Assembly (NCBI RefSeq): GCF_002796975.1
Contig: NZ_PEKV01000018.1
Span: 51,136-87,522, forward strand
Source: Ferrovibrio sp.
GTDB taxonomy: Bacteria; Pseudomonadota; Alphaproteobacteria; Ferrovibrionales; Ferrovibrionaceae
Direction: 5' to 3'
Length of the DNA stretch: 36,387 nt
In this document: piece after piece, positions 8,333 to 16,793 of the stretch
How the letters are laid out: the number at the start of each line of letters is the position of its first letter
How positions within the stretch are numbered: the first letter of the stretch is position 1
Notes under the pieces: model-generated
Databases searched by the model: none
Seen by the model: the letters and a program-made list of their open reading frames with translations, nothing else
Told to the model about the DNA's origin: nothing
Made by a program: the position numbers and the translations under genes

Positions 8333-9766
8333 ATGTATCCCGAAGTGCAGCTTTTCATCGACAACGCCTGGACCAAGGGCGCCGGCGGCAAGACCATTCC
8401 CGTGCTGAATCCCGCCACAGGCGAGGAAGTCGGCAAGGTGGCCCATGCCGAGAAGGCCGACCTGGATCGCGCGCTGGCCGCCGCCGACAAGGGTTTCAAG
8501 GCCTGGAAGAAGGTCTCGCCCTTCGACCGCTACAAGGTGCTGCGTAAGGCCGCCGACATCATCCGCAGCCGCGCCGACGAAATCGGCAAGATCATGTCGC
8601 TGGAGCAGGGCAAGCCCTTCATCGAAGCCAAGGGTGAAACCCTGGCAGCTGGCGACATCATGGACTGGTTCGCCGAAGAAGCGCGCCGCACCTATGGCCG
8701 CATCGTACCGCCGCGCGCCGAGGGCGTGTACCAGCTGGTGGTGAAGGAGCCGGTTGGCCCGGTTGCTGCTTTCACACCATGGAACTTCCCGATCAACCAG
8801 GCTGTGCGCAAATGCTCGGCCGCGATTGCCGCCGGTTGCTCGATCATCCTGAAGGGCCCGGAAGAAACTCCGGCGTCTTGCGCCGCGCTGGTGCAAGCTT
8901 ACGTCGATGCCGGCGTGCCGGCCGGTGTGATCCAGCTGGTCTACGGTATTCCGTCGGAGATTTCGGAATACCTGATCCCGCATCCGGTGATCCGCAAGAT
9001 CACCTTCACCGGCTCGACCCCGGTGGGCAAGCATCTGTCGATGCTGGCGGGCCAGCATATGAAGCGCATCACCATGGAACTGGGCGGCCATGCGCCGGCC
9101 ATCGTATTTGAAGACGCCGATGTCGACACCGCCGTGAAGGTGCTGAGCGCCAACAAGTTCCGCAATGCCGGTCAGGTCTGCGTGTCGCCGACCCGCTTCC
9201 TGGTGCATGAATCGGTCTATGGCAAGTTCGTCGAAGGCTTCACCAGCTTCGCCAAGTCGCTGAAGGTGGGCGACGGCATGGACAAGGACACTCGCATGGG
9301 TCCGCTGGCGAACGACCGCCGCGTGCAGGCAATGGAGATGTTCGTAGCCGATGCCGTGTCGAAGGGCGCCAAGGTCGAAACCGGCGGCAAGCGCATCGGC
9401 AACAAGGGCAACTTCTTCGAGCCGACCGTGCTGACCGGGATCAACACCGACATGCGCATCATGAACGAGGAGCCGTTCGGCCCGCTGGCGCCGATCGTGC
9501 CCTTCTCGAAGTTCGACGATGTGGTGGAAGAGGCGAACCGCCTGCCGTTCGGTCTGGCCGCCTATGCCTATACCAAGTCGGCCAAGACCGCTGCCGCCAT
9601 CGGCGCCGCCTTTGAGTCCGGCATGGTGTCGATCAACCACCATGGCCTGGCCCTGCCGGAGGTGCCCTTCGGCGGCATCAAGGATTCGGGTTACGGCTCG
9701 GAAGGCGGTTCGGAGGCCATCGAGGCTTACCTGAACACCAAGTTCATCACGCAGGTTGGCTTGTAA
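8333..9766 (+). CDS. NAD(P)-dependent aldehyde dehydrogenase, succinate-semialdehyde dehydrogenase-like
   Basis: This 477-residue soluble enzyme oxidises an aldehyde to the acid with NAD(P)+. The catalytic Cys is C283 in GQVCVSPTR and the general base is E249 in MELGGHAP. The coenzyme-binding FTGSTPVGK and TPWNFPINQ segments are present. Overall layout is closest to the succinate-semialdehyde/alpha-ketoglutarate-semialdehyde group, but the natural aldehyde cannot be read from sequence. ATG 8333 is chosen over ATG 8303 because GAGGAGG (8321-8327) lies five bases upstream. It is transcribed alone and ends at a strong hairpin terminator shared with chrA. Confidence 0.93.
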   Translation: MYPEVQLFIDNAWTKGAGGKTIPVLNPATGEEVGKVAHAEKADLDRALAAADKGFKAWKKVSPFDRYKVLRKAADIIRSRADEIGKIMSLEQGKPFIEAKGETLAAGDIMDWFAEEARRTYGRIVPPRAEGVYQLVVKEPVGPVAAFTPWNFPINQAVRKCSAAIAAGCSIILKGPEETPASCAALVQAYVDAGVPAGVIQLVYGIPSEISEYLIPHPVIRKITFTGSTPVGKHLSMLAGQHMKRITMELGGHAPAIVFEDADVDTAVKVLSANKFRNAGQVCVSPTRFLVHESVYGKFVEGFTSFAKSLKVGDGMDKDTRMGPLANDRRVQAMEMFVADAVSKGAKVETGGKRIGNKGNFFEPTVLTGINTDMRIMNEEPFGPLAPIVPFSKFDDVVEEANRLPFGLAAYAYTKSAKTAAAIGAAFESGMVSINHHGLALPEVPFGGIKDSGYGSEGGSEAIEAYLNTKFITQVGL

Positions 9767-9791
9767 GCCACCGCGCGATACCGAGACGGAA

Positions 9792-9819
9792 AAAGGGGGC
9801 TTCGGCCCCCTTTCTTTTT
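9792..9819. terminator. Bidirectional rho-independent terminator
   Basis: A perfect nine-base-pair stem is formed by AAAGGGGGC (9792-9800) and GCCCCCTTT (9805-9813), with a TTCG tetraloop. It is followed by TTTTT-rich sequence on the plus strand and by TTTTTCC on the minus strand. It separates the convergent aldehyde dehydrogenase and chrA genes and overlaps the chrA stop codon region. Confidence 0.92.
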
Positions 9820-11134
9820 ACAGCAAGCGCAGTGCCATGCCGGCGAGCGCCGTACCGCCGAGCAGCCAGCCGAGTCCGAGGTGGAACCGGAAGACGGCAA
9901 TCAGTGCGGCAGCTGACAGCGCTGCCATCCACGGATCCAGGCTGCTCAATAGCGGCAGATCCCAGGTGAAACCGCCGACTGAGACCTGCTGCATCTGGCG
10001 GAACAGCACATGCAGGCTGAACCAGACCGCGAGGTTCAGGATCACGCCGACCACGGCAGCGGTGATCGCCGCCAGCGCATGGGCAAAGGCCTGCACATGG
10101 CGCGCACGTTCGACATAGGGCGCGCCGAGGAAAATCCACAGGAAGCAGGGCACGAAGGTGACCCAGGTTGCCAACAGCCCGCCGAGCAAACCGCCCAGCA
10201 GCGGATCCAGCCCACTGTCGCGGAAGCCGGCAAGGAAACCGACGAAGGTGAGCACCAGGATCAACGGTCCCGGCGTGGTCTCGGCCAGACCCAGCCCATG
10301 CAGCATTTCCCCCGGCGCAAGCCAGCCGTAATGCTCGACCGCCTGCTGGCCCACATAGGCGAGCGCGGCATAGGCGCCGCCGAAGGTAACCACCGCCATC
10401 TCGCTGAAGAACACGCCGATGCGGCTGAAGACATACTGTGAACCGAAAACCACAAAGCTGTACAGCACCGGGCTGGCCCAGAGGATGGCGAAGACGACAA
10501 GAACGCCGAGGCTGCGCGACCAACTCGGCGACACACTCGACAGCATGTCGCCGTCATGTTTTGCCTGCGCGCCGATCCAGCCCGGCCGGCTGCGGCCGAC
10601 GAGCCAGCCGACCACACCGGCGCCCAGCACGATCAGCGGGAAGGGAATCTGCAGCACGAAAATGCCGATGAAGGCGGCGGCACTCAGCGACAGCAGAAAG
10701 CGCGACTTGATGGCGCGCCTGGCGATGCGCTGTGTCGCCTCAAAGACGATGGCCAGCACAGCGGCCTGAAGGCCGAAGAACAGGCCTTCGACCAGCGGGA
10801 TTTCACGCCACAGGACATAGATGGTGCTGAGCGCAAGAATCACGGCAAGTCCGGGCAAAATGAACAGCAGCCCGGCTGCGACGCCACCTTTCCAGCGATG
10901 CAGCAGCCAGCCGATATAGGTGGCGGTCTGCTGTGCTTCCGGTCCGGGTAGCAGCATGCAGAAATTCAGCGCATGCAGGAATTGCGGCTCGCTGACCCAC
11001 TTTTTCTCATCCACCACAATGCGGTGCATGAGTGCGATCTGCCCGGCCGGTCCACCGAAGCTCAGCAGGCCGATTTTAGCCCACGTCCGGAAGGCTTCGG
11101 CGAAAGTCGGGTGGTTTTGTGTCTGAACGTTCAT
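9818..11134 (-). CDS. chrA: Chromate efflux transporter ChrA (long, two-domain CHR family)
   Basis: The 438-residue inner-membrane protein of the CHR family expels chromate and so protects the cell. It is the long, bidomain form. The N-terminal half carries KIGLLSFGGPAGQIALMH and PGPEAQQTATYIGW. The C-terminal half repeats the pattern with VTFGGAYAALAYVGQQ and LGLAETTPGPLILVLTFVGF. About ten to twelve hydrophobic segments are visible. ATG 11134 (MNVQTQNHPTFAEAF) is preferred; a longer frame would run into the upstream gene. It starts 17 bases after the rhodanese-ChrB gene, so the two form one operon controlled by the leader RNA at 11959-12066. Confidence 0.94.
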   Translation of the reverse strand: MNVQTQNHPTFAEAFRTWAKIGLLSFGGPAGQIALMHRIVVDEKKWVSEPQFLHALNFCMLLPGPEAQQTATYIGWLLHRWKGGVAAGLLFILPGLAVILALSTIYVLWREIPLVEGLFFGLQAAVLAIVFEATQRIARRAIKSRFLLSLSAAAFIGIFVLQIPFPLIVLGAGVVGWLVGRSRPGWIGAQAKHDGDMLSSVSPSWSRSLGVLVVFAILWASPVLYSFVVFGSQYVFSRIGVFFSEMAVVTFGGAYAALAYVGQQAVEHYGWLAPGEMLHGLGLAETTPGPLILVLTFVGFLAGFRDSGLDPLLGGLLGGLLATWVTFVPCFLWIFLGAPYVERARHVQAFAHALAAITAAVVGVILNLAVWFSLHVLFRQMQQVSVGGFTWDLPLLSSLDPWMAALSAAALIAVFRFHLGLGWLLGGTALAGMALRLL

Positions 11135-11151
11135 GATGTTCTTCTGTCCCG

Positions 11152-11958
11152 TCAGGCAGCCGGCGGCCAGCCATGGGTTTCGTTTACCGCGCTGGCGCAC
11201 CAGGCGTAAAGGGCGTCATAGACCAGCATGCCGCGTTCCAGCATGATGTCATCGTCCTGCAGCATCGCGGAGAGACCGAGTGAGATGGCCAGCAGGCCCG
11301 GTGCCTGCGGCGCCAGTTCGGGATGCCCGGTATCGGCGGCACGGACGATCAGGGCAAGGCGCTTGAGAGCCGGATCATCGCCCAACCCGTGTTTGGCGAT
11401 GAAAGTATCAAAGCTGCAGAACTCTCCGTCATGGCTGTAGGCAGCGCCGGGAATGTCATAGGGCGTAGCCTGCCAGTCTTTGGCGCGATTGAATACCTGA
11501 TCGCTCGGCACATAGAGGAAGCGCGCATCGGCGTCGATGAAACGCCGCACCAGCCAGGGACAGGCGATGCGGTCGATCTTCGGGCGCTCGCGGGTGATCC
11601 AGCGGCTGGACTCGGCTGGCGGCTTGGGCTGCATCGGTCCGCCGGCACTCTGCCAGCCTTCGATCCCATCGACCAGATAGCGGGCGCGGAAGCCGCGTCG
11701 CTGCAGTTCCGCCGTAGCGTTCTGGCTGACCTCATGACCGTGCACACAGGCGACGACGATCTCGCTGTCACGCGGCAGATCGGCGGCCCATTGCGCCAGT
11801 TGCTCCGGCCGACGACGCCGCGCGCCGCGGATGGTGCTGGCCGCTTGGGCGTAGCGTTCCTCGCGTCGGACGTCGAGCAACACGGGGAAACGGCCGGCGG
11901 ACTGTTCGTGCGCCAGTTCGGCAATCGAGATGGATGGAGGAAGGGTGCTGGTATCCAT
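11152..11958 (-). CDS. chrB: Rhodanese domain fused to ChrB-type chromate-resistance domain
   Basis: The 268-residue cytosolic protein has two parts. Residues 10-110 form a rhodanese domain with the active-loop Cys71 in VACVHGHEVSQ. Residues 120-268 match the ChrB C-terminal domain, with RERPKIDRIACPWLVRRFID, ARFLYVPSDQVF and SHDGEFCSFDTF. ChrB proteins accompany ChrA in chromate-resistance operons and are described as regulators or enzymatic helpers. The rhodanese-ChrB fusion is a known variant, and its exact task is not settled. ATG 11958 has AGGAG eight bases upstream (plus-strand 11967-11971), and this site is buried in a hairpin of the leader RNA. An upstream in-frame ATG (11976) lies inside that hairpin and lacks its own binding site. 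The symbol is by family and is less certain than the domain call. Confidence 0.88.
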   Translation of the reverse strand: MDTSTLPPSISIAELAHEQSAGRFPVLLDVRREERYAQAASTIRGARRRRPEQLAQWAADLPRDSEIVVACVHGHEVSQNATAELQRRGFRARYLVDGIEGWQSAGGPMQPKPPAESSRWITRERPKIDRIACPWLVRRFIDADARFLYVPSDQVFNRAKDWQATPYDIPGAAYSHDGEFCSFDTFIAKHGLGDDPALKRLALIVRAADTGHPELAPQAPGLLAISLGLSAMLQDDDIMLERGMLVYDALYAWCASAVNETHGWPPAA

Positions 11959-12066
11959 ATAAGCGACTCCTGTCATGCGTAGCATGACTTCAGGAGCGGC
12001 GCTTGGATACCGGAGTATCTGATCGGGGAGACCGCATTGTCCCCGTGAGGCGAGACTTATCGCTGA
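11959..12066 (-). promoter_or_regulatory. Structured leader RNA of the chromate operon (chrB-RNA-like, possible riboswitch)
   Basis: Reading 5' to 3' on the minus strand, the 133-base gap between dprA and the ChrB gene can fold into four consecutive stem-loops. These are GCGA/TCGC (12063-12060 with 12053-12050), CGGGGA/TCCCCG (12045-12040 with 12029-12024) and GATAC-TCCG-GTATC (12019-12006). The last is a hairpin at 11996-11967 built of CTCCT/AGGAG plus GTCATGC/GCATGAC around a TAC loop. The AGGAG arm of the last hairpin is the ribosome binding site of the ChrB gene, so folding would block translation. The chrB-a and chrB-b RNA motifs reported by comparative genomics occur upstream of chrB genes, partly in alphaproteobacteria. 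I assign this element to that group by position and layout, not by a model search. Confidence 0.72.
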
Positions 12067-12091
12067 GGCCCGGTAAAGGCAAGTGGATTTT

Positions 12092-13201
12092 TTAAGCCGC
12101 CGAAACCTTGCCGCCAGGATGGCGCAGCACGCGGCCAGCCAGTTCCTGCTCGGTCAGCACCATCTGCACCAGGCTGGACGCCATGCCACTGAGCCGCACC
12201 AGGTCGTCGACCAGAACCGGGCTGGGCGACAGCAGGCGTTCAATCTCGGCATGGGCGCGCGACAGATCGTCGTCGGCAATCGGTGTCGGTTTGGGCGTGG
12301 GCGTTTCCGCGCGGCGCTGCGCCTGCTGCGGTGCGAGAATGGCGAGAATATCGTCGACGGTTTCGATCAGTGCGGCGCCGTCGCGAATGAGGCCATTGCT
12401 GCCACGGCAGCGCGGATCGAGCGGCGAACCCGGCACCGCCATCACTTCGCGGCCTTGTTCCGCCGCCATACGTGCGGTGATCAGCGAACCAGATTTAAGC
12501 GCCGCTTCAACCACCAGTACACCCATGGAGGCACCCGAGATCAGCCGGTTGCGGCGTGGGAAATTCTGCGCCAGCGGTGGCGTGCCGGCCGGCATCTCGG
12601 CCAAGACCGCGCCGCGTTCGGCGATCTCGTCCTGCAGCCTGGCATTCTCGGGCGGGAAGGCAACGTCGATACCGGTACCGATAAAGGCGGCGGTTTTGCC
12701 CTTGGCGCCGAGCGCGCCTTCATGGGCTGCCTTGTCGATACCGCGCGCCAGGCCGGAAAGAACCGCGAAGCCGTGCTGTGTCAGCGCTGCCGCGATGTCA
12801 CGGGTGAAGCGCTGACCGATCGCCGACGCATTGCGCGCACCGACCATGGCGATGCCGGGCAGAGCAGAAACAGAAGCCACATCCCCTTTTGCAGCCAGTA
12901 GCGGCGGCGCGTCTTCCAACTGCATCAGGCCAGTCGGGTAGCCCGGCTCGCCCCAGGCCAGTAATCGGGCATTGCAGGCTTTCAGCGCTTTGAGTTCGGC
13001 GGCGACGGTTTTCTCAGCCGCCAGTTCGATTTTGCGTTTCCCGCCGCCGCGTGCGGCGATCTCGGGCAGGCGCGCGATGGCCTCGGCAGCGCTGCCGTAA
13101 TACCGGAGTATGTGATGGAAGGTGATCGGTCCGAGATGGGTACTGCGGATCAGCCGCAGCCAGTCGCGTTTGTCCTGCTCAGGCAGCGGGCGCGTTGCCA
13201 T
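12092..13201 (-). CDS. dprA: DNA processing protein DprA
   Basis: The 369-residue cytosolic protein loads RecA onto incoming single-stranded DNA during transformation. An N-terminal SAM/HhH-like region (about 10-80) precedes a Rossmann-type DprA domain. That domain has VGARNASAIGQRF, SGLARGIDKAAHEGAL, NFPRRNRLISGAS and AVPGSPLDPRCRGSNGLI. A winged-helix DML1-like C-terminal domain (about 305-365) completes the usual bacterial layout. ATG 13201 overlaps the end of plsY by 23 bases. The plsY-dprA pair with pyrC and pyrB upstream is a frequent alphaproteobacterial arrangement. Presence of dprA alone does not prove natural competence. Confidence 0.95.
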   Translation of the reverse strand: MATRPLPEQDKRDWLRLIRSTHLGPITFHHILRYYGSAAEAIARLPEIAARGGGKRKIELAAEKTVAAELKALKACNARLLAWGEPGYPTGLMQLEDAPPLLAAKGDVASVSALPGIAMVGARNASAIGQRFTRDIAAALTQHGFAVLSGLARGIDKAAHEGALGAKGKTAAFIGTGIDVAFPPENARLQDEIAERGAVLAEMPAGTPPLAQNFPRRNRLISGASMGVLVVEAALKSGSLITARMAAEQGREVMAVPGSPLDPRCRGSNGLIRDGAALIETVDDILAILAPQQAQRRAETPTPKPTPIADDDLSRAHAEIERLLSPSPVLVDDLVRLSGMASSLVQMVLTEQELAGRVLRHPGGKVSAA

Positions 13202-13829
13202 CCCCGGGTTTCTTCTTGCCGATCTTGGGTTCCTCGCCTTTCGCTAAGCGGGCGATATTCTGGTGGTGTCGGATATAGACCAGCACGGCCATCAAAGCTG
13301 CGAGCGCGGCCACATCCGGCCCGACAACAAACCAGGCGACAACGGGAGATGCAGCGGCAGCGACCAGCGCCGACAGCGATGAGTAGCGCAGCGTGAAGGC
13401 GATGGCCAGCCAGCACAGGATGGCAAAGACGCCAATCGGCCAGGCGACGCCGAGCAATACGCCGAGGAAGGTGGCGACACCCTTGCCGCCGTTGAATTTC
13501 AGCCAGATCGGAAACAGATGCCCGACGAAGGCAGCGAAAGCCGCCACCAGCATCACGTCTGGACCATACCAGGCCGCCAGCAGCGCCGCTGCCGTACCCT
13601 TGCCGCCATCGAGCAGCAGGGTGAGGGCCGCGAGATCCTTGCGGCCGGTGCGCAGCACATTGGTGGCGCCGATATTGCCTGAACCGATTTTGCGAATATC
13701 GCCGAGGCCGCTGAGTTTGGTGATCACCAGGCCAAACGGAATGGCGCCCAGCATGTAGCCCAGCACGGCTGCCGCGAAGTAATACGGCAACGGCGAATCC
13801 CAGGCGACCGGATCCATCATCATATTCAT
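13179..13829 (-). CDS. plsY: Glycerol-3-phosphate acyltransferase PlsY
   Basis: The 216-residue inner-membrane enzyme transfers the acyl group from acyl-phosphate to glycerol-3-phosphate, the first step of phospholipid synthesis. The three conserved PlsY loops are visible: GSGNIGATNVLRTGRKD, GHLFPIWLKFNGGKGVATFLG and the C-terminal YIRHHQNIARLAKGEE. Five membrane segments fit. The C-terminus has a short basic tail (KIGKKKPGD). The N-terminus MNMMMDP offers several ATG codons; I took the first, six bases after the pyrC stop, without a clear binding site. Confidence 0.95.
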   Translation of the reverse strand: MNMMMDPVAWDSPLPYYFAAAVLGYMLGAIPFGLVITKLSGLGDIRKIGSGNIGATNVLRTGRKDLAALTLLLDGGKGTAAALLAAWYGPDVMLVAAFAAFVGHLFPIWLKFNGGKGVATFLGVLLGVAWPIGVFAILCWLAIAFTLRYSSLSALVAAAASPVVAWFVVGPDVAALAALMAVLVYIRHHQNIARLAKGEEPKIGKKKPGDGNAPAA

Positions 13830-13835
13830 GACATA

Positions 13836-15155
13836 TCAGCTTTCGCGCTTGCGCTGGAAGACCGTCTCGCCGGCCACCACGGTGCGCAGGGCATGGCCCT
13901 GCACACGCCGGCCATCATAAGGCGAGTTCTTGGCCTTGGAGCGGAATTTCTTTTCATCGACGCGCCAGGGCGTATCGACGTCGAAGATCAGCAGGTCGGC
14001 CGGGGCTCCAGGCGCCAGACGGCCACTGTCGAGTTTCAGCAGCCGGGCCGGATTGCAGGTCAGGCAGGCCAGCAGGCGCAGCAGCGGCACCGAACCATTG
14101 TGATAAAGTTCCAGCGTCAGCGGCAGCAGCGTCTCCAGCCCGATGATGCCGAATTCGGCCTGGGCGAAGGGTAGCCGCTTGCTTTCCGGATCCTGCGGTG
14201 CATGCGCCGACGAGATCACATCGATGGTGCCGTCGGCAATGGCGTCGACCACCGCCTTGCGGTCGGCTTCTACCCGCAGCGGTGGTTTCACCTTGGCGAA
14301 GGTACGGTAGTCGCCGACATCGAGTTCGTTCAGTGCGAAGTTATGCGGTGCCGCGCCGGCAGTGAGGCGCAGGCCGCGCTGCTTGGCACGCCGCACGACG
14401 TCTAATGACTCTGCCGTGGAGAGATGCGAGGCATGCAGGCGGCCCTGCGTGGCATCCAGCAGGCGCACGTCGCGCTCCAGCAGGATCACCTCGGCCATCG
14501 CCGGAATGCCGGAAAGGCCAAGGCGGGCTGCAACCTCGCCTTCATTCATCACGCCGCCCTTGGCCAGTGAGGGTTCCTCGCAATGCTGCATCAGCAGCAG
14601 GTCGAAGGTGGTGGCATAGGACAGCGCGCGGCGCATCAGGCGCGGCGAGGCAATCGGCTTGTCCCCCTCGGTGAAGGCGACGGCCCCGGCCTGGGCGAGC
14701 AGACCAAGCTCGGTGAGTTCCTCGCCCCTGGTGCCCTTGGTGACCGCCGCGGCCGGCAGGATTCGCACCACAGCCGTATCCGTGGCGCGACGGGCAACGA
14801 ATTCGACCAGCGCCACTTCGTCGATTGTCGGCTCGGTATTCGGCATCGCCACCATGGTGGTGACGCCGCCGGCGGCAGCGGCGCGCGCACCGGTGGCCAA
14901 CGTCTCCTGGTGCTCGGCGCCGGGCTCGCGCAGCCAGACATGCATGTCGATCAGGCCGGGGGCGAGGCAATGGCCCTGGCAATCGATCTGCTCGGTATCG
15001 CCGGCGAAGCTGCCGCTGGCCAGCTTGGGGCCGAGATCGACAATGCGATCGCCCTCGGTCAGCAATGCGCCCTTCACATCCAGGCCGGAGGCGGGGTCGA
15101 GCAGGCGGGCGTTGGTGTAGAGTTTGCGGCGGCGGGCCATGGGATGCGAACTCAT
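13836..15155 (-). CDS. Dihydroorotase homologue, probably non-catalytic (PyrC'/PyrX type)
   Basis: The 439-residue amidohydrolase-fold protein is clearly related to type I dihydroorotases ([36 protein letters not shown]). However, it lacks essential residues. The metal motif HxH reads H72-V-W74, and the catalytic Asp of the usual DHAP segment is Ala318 (SSAHAPQ). The FTDG segment reads FTEG, and the PHH segment reads PHN. It should not close the pyrimidine ring. Inactive dihydroorotases of this sort (PyrC' or PyrX) bind and support aspartate transcarbamoylase, for example in Pseudomonas. Its ATG overlaps the pyrB stop (ATGA), fitting a co-translated complex partner. An active pyrC is expected elsewhere in the genome. 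Confidence 0.88.
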   Translation of the reverse strand: MSSHPMARRRKLYTNARLLDPASGLDVKGALLTEGDRIVDLGPKLASGSFAGDTEQIDCQGHCLAPGLIDMHVWLREPGAEHQETLATGARAAAAGGVTTMVAMPNTEPTIDEVALVEFVARRATDTAVVRILPAAAVTKGTRGEELTELGLLAQAGAVAFTEGDKPIASPRLMRRALSYATTFDLLLMQHCEEPSLAKGGVMNEGEVAARLGLSGIPAMAEVILLERDVRLLDATQGRLHASHLSTAESLDVVRRAKQRGLRLTAGAAPHNFALNELDVGDYRTFAKVKPPLRVEADRKAVVDAIADGTIDVISSAHAPQDPESKRLPFAQAEFGIIGLETLLPLTLELYHNGSVPLLRLLACLTCNPARLLKLDSGRLAPGAPADLLIFDVDTPWRVDEKKFRSKAKNSPYDGRRVQGHALRTVVAGETVFQRKRES

Positions 15156-16177
15156 GCTCCGGCCGGATTGGCGCTGCGCCAGTTGGGAATGTGCTGCGCC
15201 AGCAGTTCCAGGCAGGCCATGCGCACGGCGACACCCATCTCGACCTGTTCGTGGATCACACTGCGATGAATATCGTCGGCCACTTCGGTATCGATCTCGA
15301 TGCCGCGGTTCATCGGGCCGGGATGCATGATCAGAGCATCGGGCTTGGCGAAGGCCAGCTTTTCGTGATCCAGGCCGTAGAAGTGGAAATACTCGCGCGT
15401 GGACGGCACGAAGGAGCCATGGAAACGCTCCATCTGCAGGCGCAGCATCATCACGATATCGACGTCAGTCAGGCCCTTGCGCATGTCGTGGTAAATCTCG
15501 ACGCCGAGCCGCTCGGCATAGGCGGGGAGCAGGGTGGGCGGCGCGATCAGGCGCACGCGCGCGCCCATGGTGTTGAGCAGGTGAATGTTCGACCGTGCCA
15601 CGCGGCTGTGCAGGATGTCGCCGCAGATGGCGACCAGCAGGCCTTCCAGCCGGCCCTTGCGACGGCGGATGGTCAGCGCATCCAGCAGCGCCTGGGTCGG
15701 ATGCTCATGGCTGCCGTCACCGCCATTGATCACGCTGCAGCCGACTTTCTGGGCCAGCAGGGCCACCGCGCCAGAATCCTGATGCCGCACCACCAGCAGG
15801 TCGGGGTGCATGGCATTCAGGGTAATGGCGGTGTCGATCAGGGTTTCGCCCTTTTTCACCGAAGAAGTGGCGACCGACATGTTGATGACGTCGCCGCCGA
15901 GTCGCTTGCCGGCCAGCTCGAAACTGGTGCGGGTGCGGGTCGAGTTTTCGAAGAAGAGATTGATGATGGTACGGCCGCGCAGGCTGCTCTGCTTCTTCTC
16001 GACTGCCCGGTTCAATTCCACATAGCGGTCGGAATGGTCCAGCAGGATCTGGATGTCCTGGGCGGAAAGCCCTTCGATTCCAAGCAGATGCCGATGGGAA
16101 AATGGTGGCAGCGGCCGGAGGCCGGCTGATTCGGCGGGGATGGCGCGATTCACAGACATTAAAAAGGCACCATACAT
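15152..16177 (-). CDS. pyrB: Aspartate carbamoyltransferase catalytic subunit
   Basis: This is the first committed step of pyrimidine synthesis: carbamoyl phosphate plus aspartate gives carbamoyl aspartate. The carbamoyl-phosphate loop [12 protein letters not shown], the [15 protein letters not shown] segment and [12 protein letters not shown] are all intact. Length is 341 residues from ATG 16177, or 335 from ATG 16159 (MSVNRAIP). Neither has a classic binding site, although a G7 run lies before the first. That leader also holds a small TGCCC/GGGCA hairpin (16183-16196) followed by TTTT on the minus strand. The next gene encodes an inactive dihydroorotase likely to form a dodecamer with it. 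It is the first gene of the minus-strand block that runs to chrA. Confidence 0.95.
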   Translation of the reverse strand: MYGAFLMSVNRAIPAESAGLRPLPPFSHRHLLGIEGLSAQDIQILLDHSDRYVELNRAVEKKQSSLRGRTIINLFFENSTRTRTSFELAGKRLGGDVINMSVATSSVKKGETLIDTAITLNAMHPDLLVVRHQDSGAVALLAQKVGCSVINGGDGSHEHPTQALLDALTIRRRKGRLEGLLVAICGDILHSRVARSNIHLLNTMGARVRLIAPPTLLPAYAERLGVEIYHDMRKGLTDVDIVMMLRLQMERFHGSFVPSTREYFHFYGLDHEKLAFAKPDALIMHPGPMNRGIEIDTEVADDIHRSVIHEQVEMGVAVRMACLELLAQHIPNWRSANPAGA

Positions 16178-16244
16178 AAAAGTGCCCCCCCGGGCAACGA
16201 ACCGGCAATCAAAGCTTTAACCATTTTCTGCTTAGCTGACTTCG

Positions 16245-16793
16245 ATGATGCAGGACTATAGCCAGAATCAGGTCGATCTTGCGGGCGGTACCGATGTTGC
16301 GGGCCAGGCCGTGCGCCTGCTGCAAGTCCTGAATGGCCGCGCCAACGAGGTTCAGGGCGTGACCGCCCGGATGTTCACCCTGGCCACCATCCTGTCGTTT
16401 TCGGATTACGCCGACGGCTTCCGCCGCACGCAGGAATTCCTGTCGTTCTGCGACGTGATCGAGAGCAAACTTGAGAACCTGCCGCCGGCTACGCGCGAAC
16501 CGATCCTGCACGAGGTAACGGCCGTCAAGGTACGCGCCTTCCATGCCTTGCTGAAGGCAATGGGCGCCTACCTGATTGCGCTGGAAAAGCGTGACATGAT
16601 CAATTTCTTCGCCCAGGCCGTTTTCCTGATGCAGCACGACGTGCTGGCGCAGTTTCACGCCGAAGTCCTGCCGGAAGTCCCGCCGCAGCTCGTGCCGGAA
16701 GCGATGTCCGCATTGTGCGAAGAGGTCATTGGCCGGATGAAGCGTCTGCTCGATCGCTGCATTGAAGTTCCAGATTTCCGTTTCGATACATGA
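16245..16793 (+). CDS. Unrecognised helical protein coupled to the TPR/glycosyltransferase gene
   Basis: I do not recognise this 182-residue protein. It has no signal peptide or convincing membrane helix, contains two Cys, and looks almost wholly alpha-helical. Segments such as RTQEFLSFCDVIESKLENLP, ALLKAMGAYLIALEKRDMI and EAMSALCEEVIGRMKRLLD have amphipathic spacing. Its codon usage and GC content match its neighbours, so it is a real, resident gene. Its TGA overlaps the ATG of the next gene (ATGA at 16790-16793), which suggests that the two products are made together and may interact. Start is ATG 16245 or the adjacent ATG 16248. It is divergent from pyrB, with a 67-base gap. Confidence 0.82.
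   Translation: MMQDYSQNQVDLAGGTDVAGQAVRLLQVLNGRANEVQGVTARMFTLATILSFSDYADGFRRTQEFLSFCDVIESKLENLPPATREPILHEVTAVKVRAFHALLKAMGAYLIALEKRDMINFFAQAVFLMQHDVLAQFHAEVLPEVPPQLVPEAMSALCEEVIGRMKRLLDRCIEVPDFRFDT

Noticed and set aside
11967..12063. The chromate leader hairpins as a rho-independent terminator of dprA
   Set aside because: No T-run follows any of the stems on the minus strand, and the last stem contains the ribosome binding site, which fits translation control instead.
13097..13108. ATACCGGAGTAT inside dprA, identical to part of the leader RNA hairpin (12007-12018)
   Set aside because: It encodes conserved-looking residues of DprA and shows no further similarity to the leader; a 12-base palindromic coincidence is plausible.
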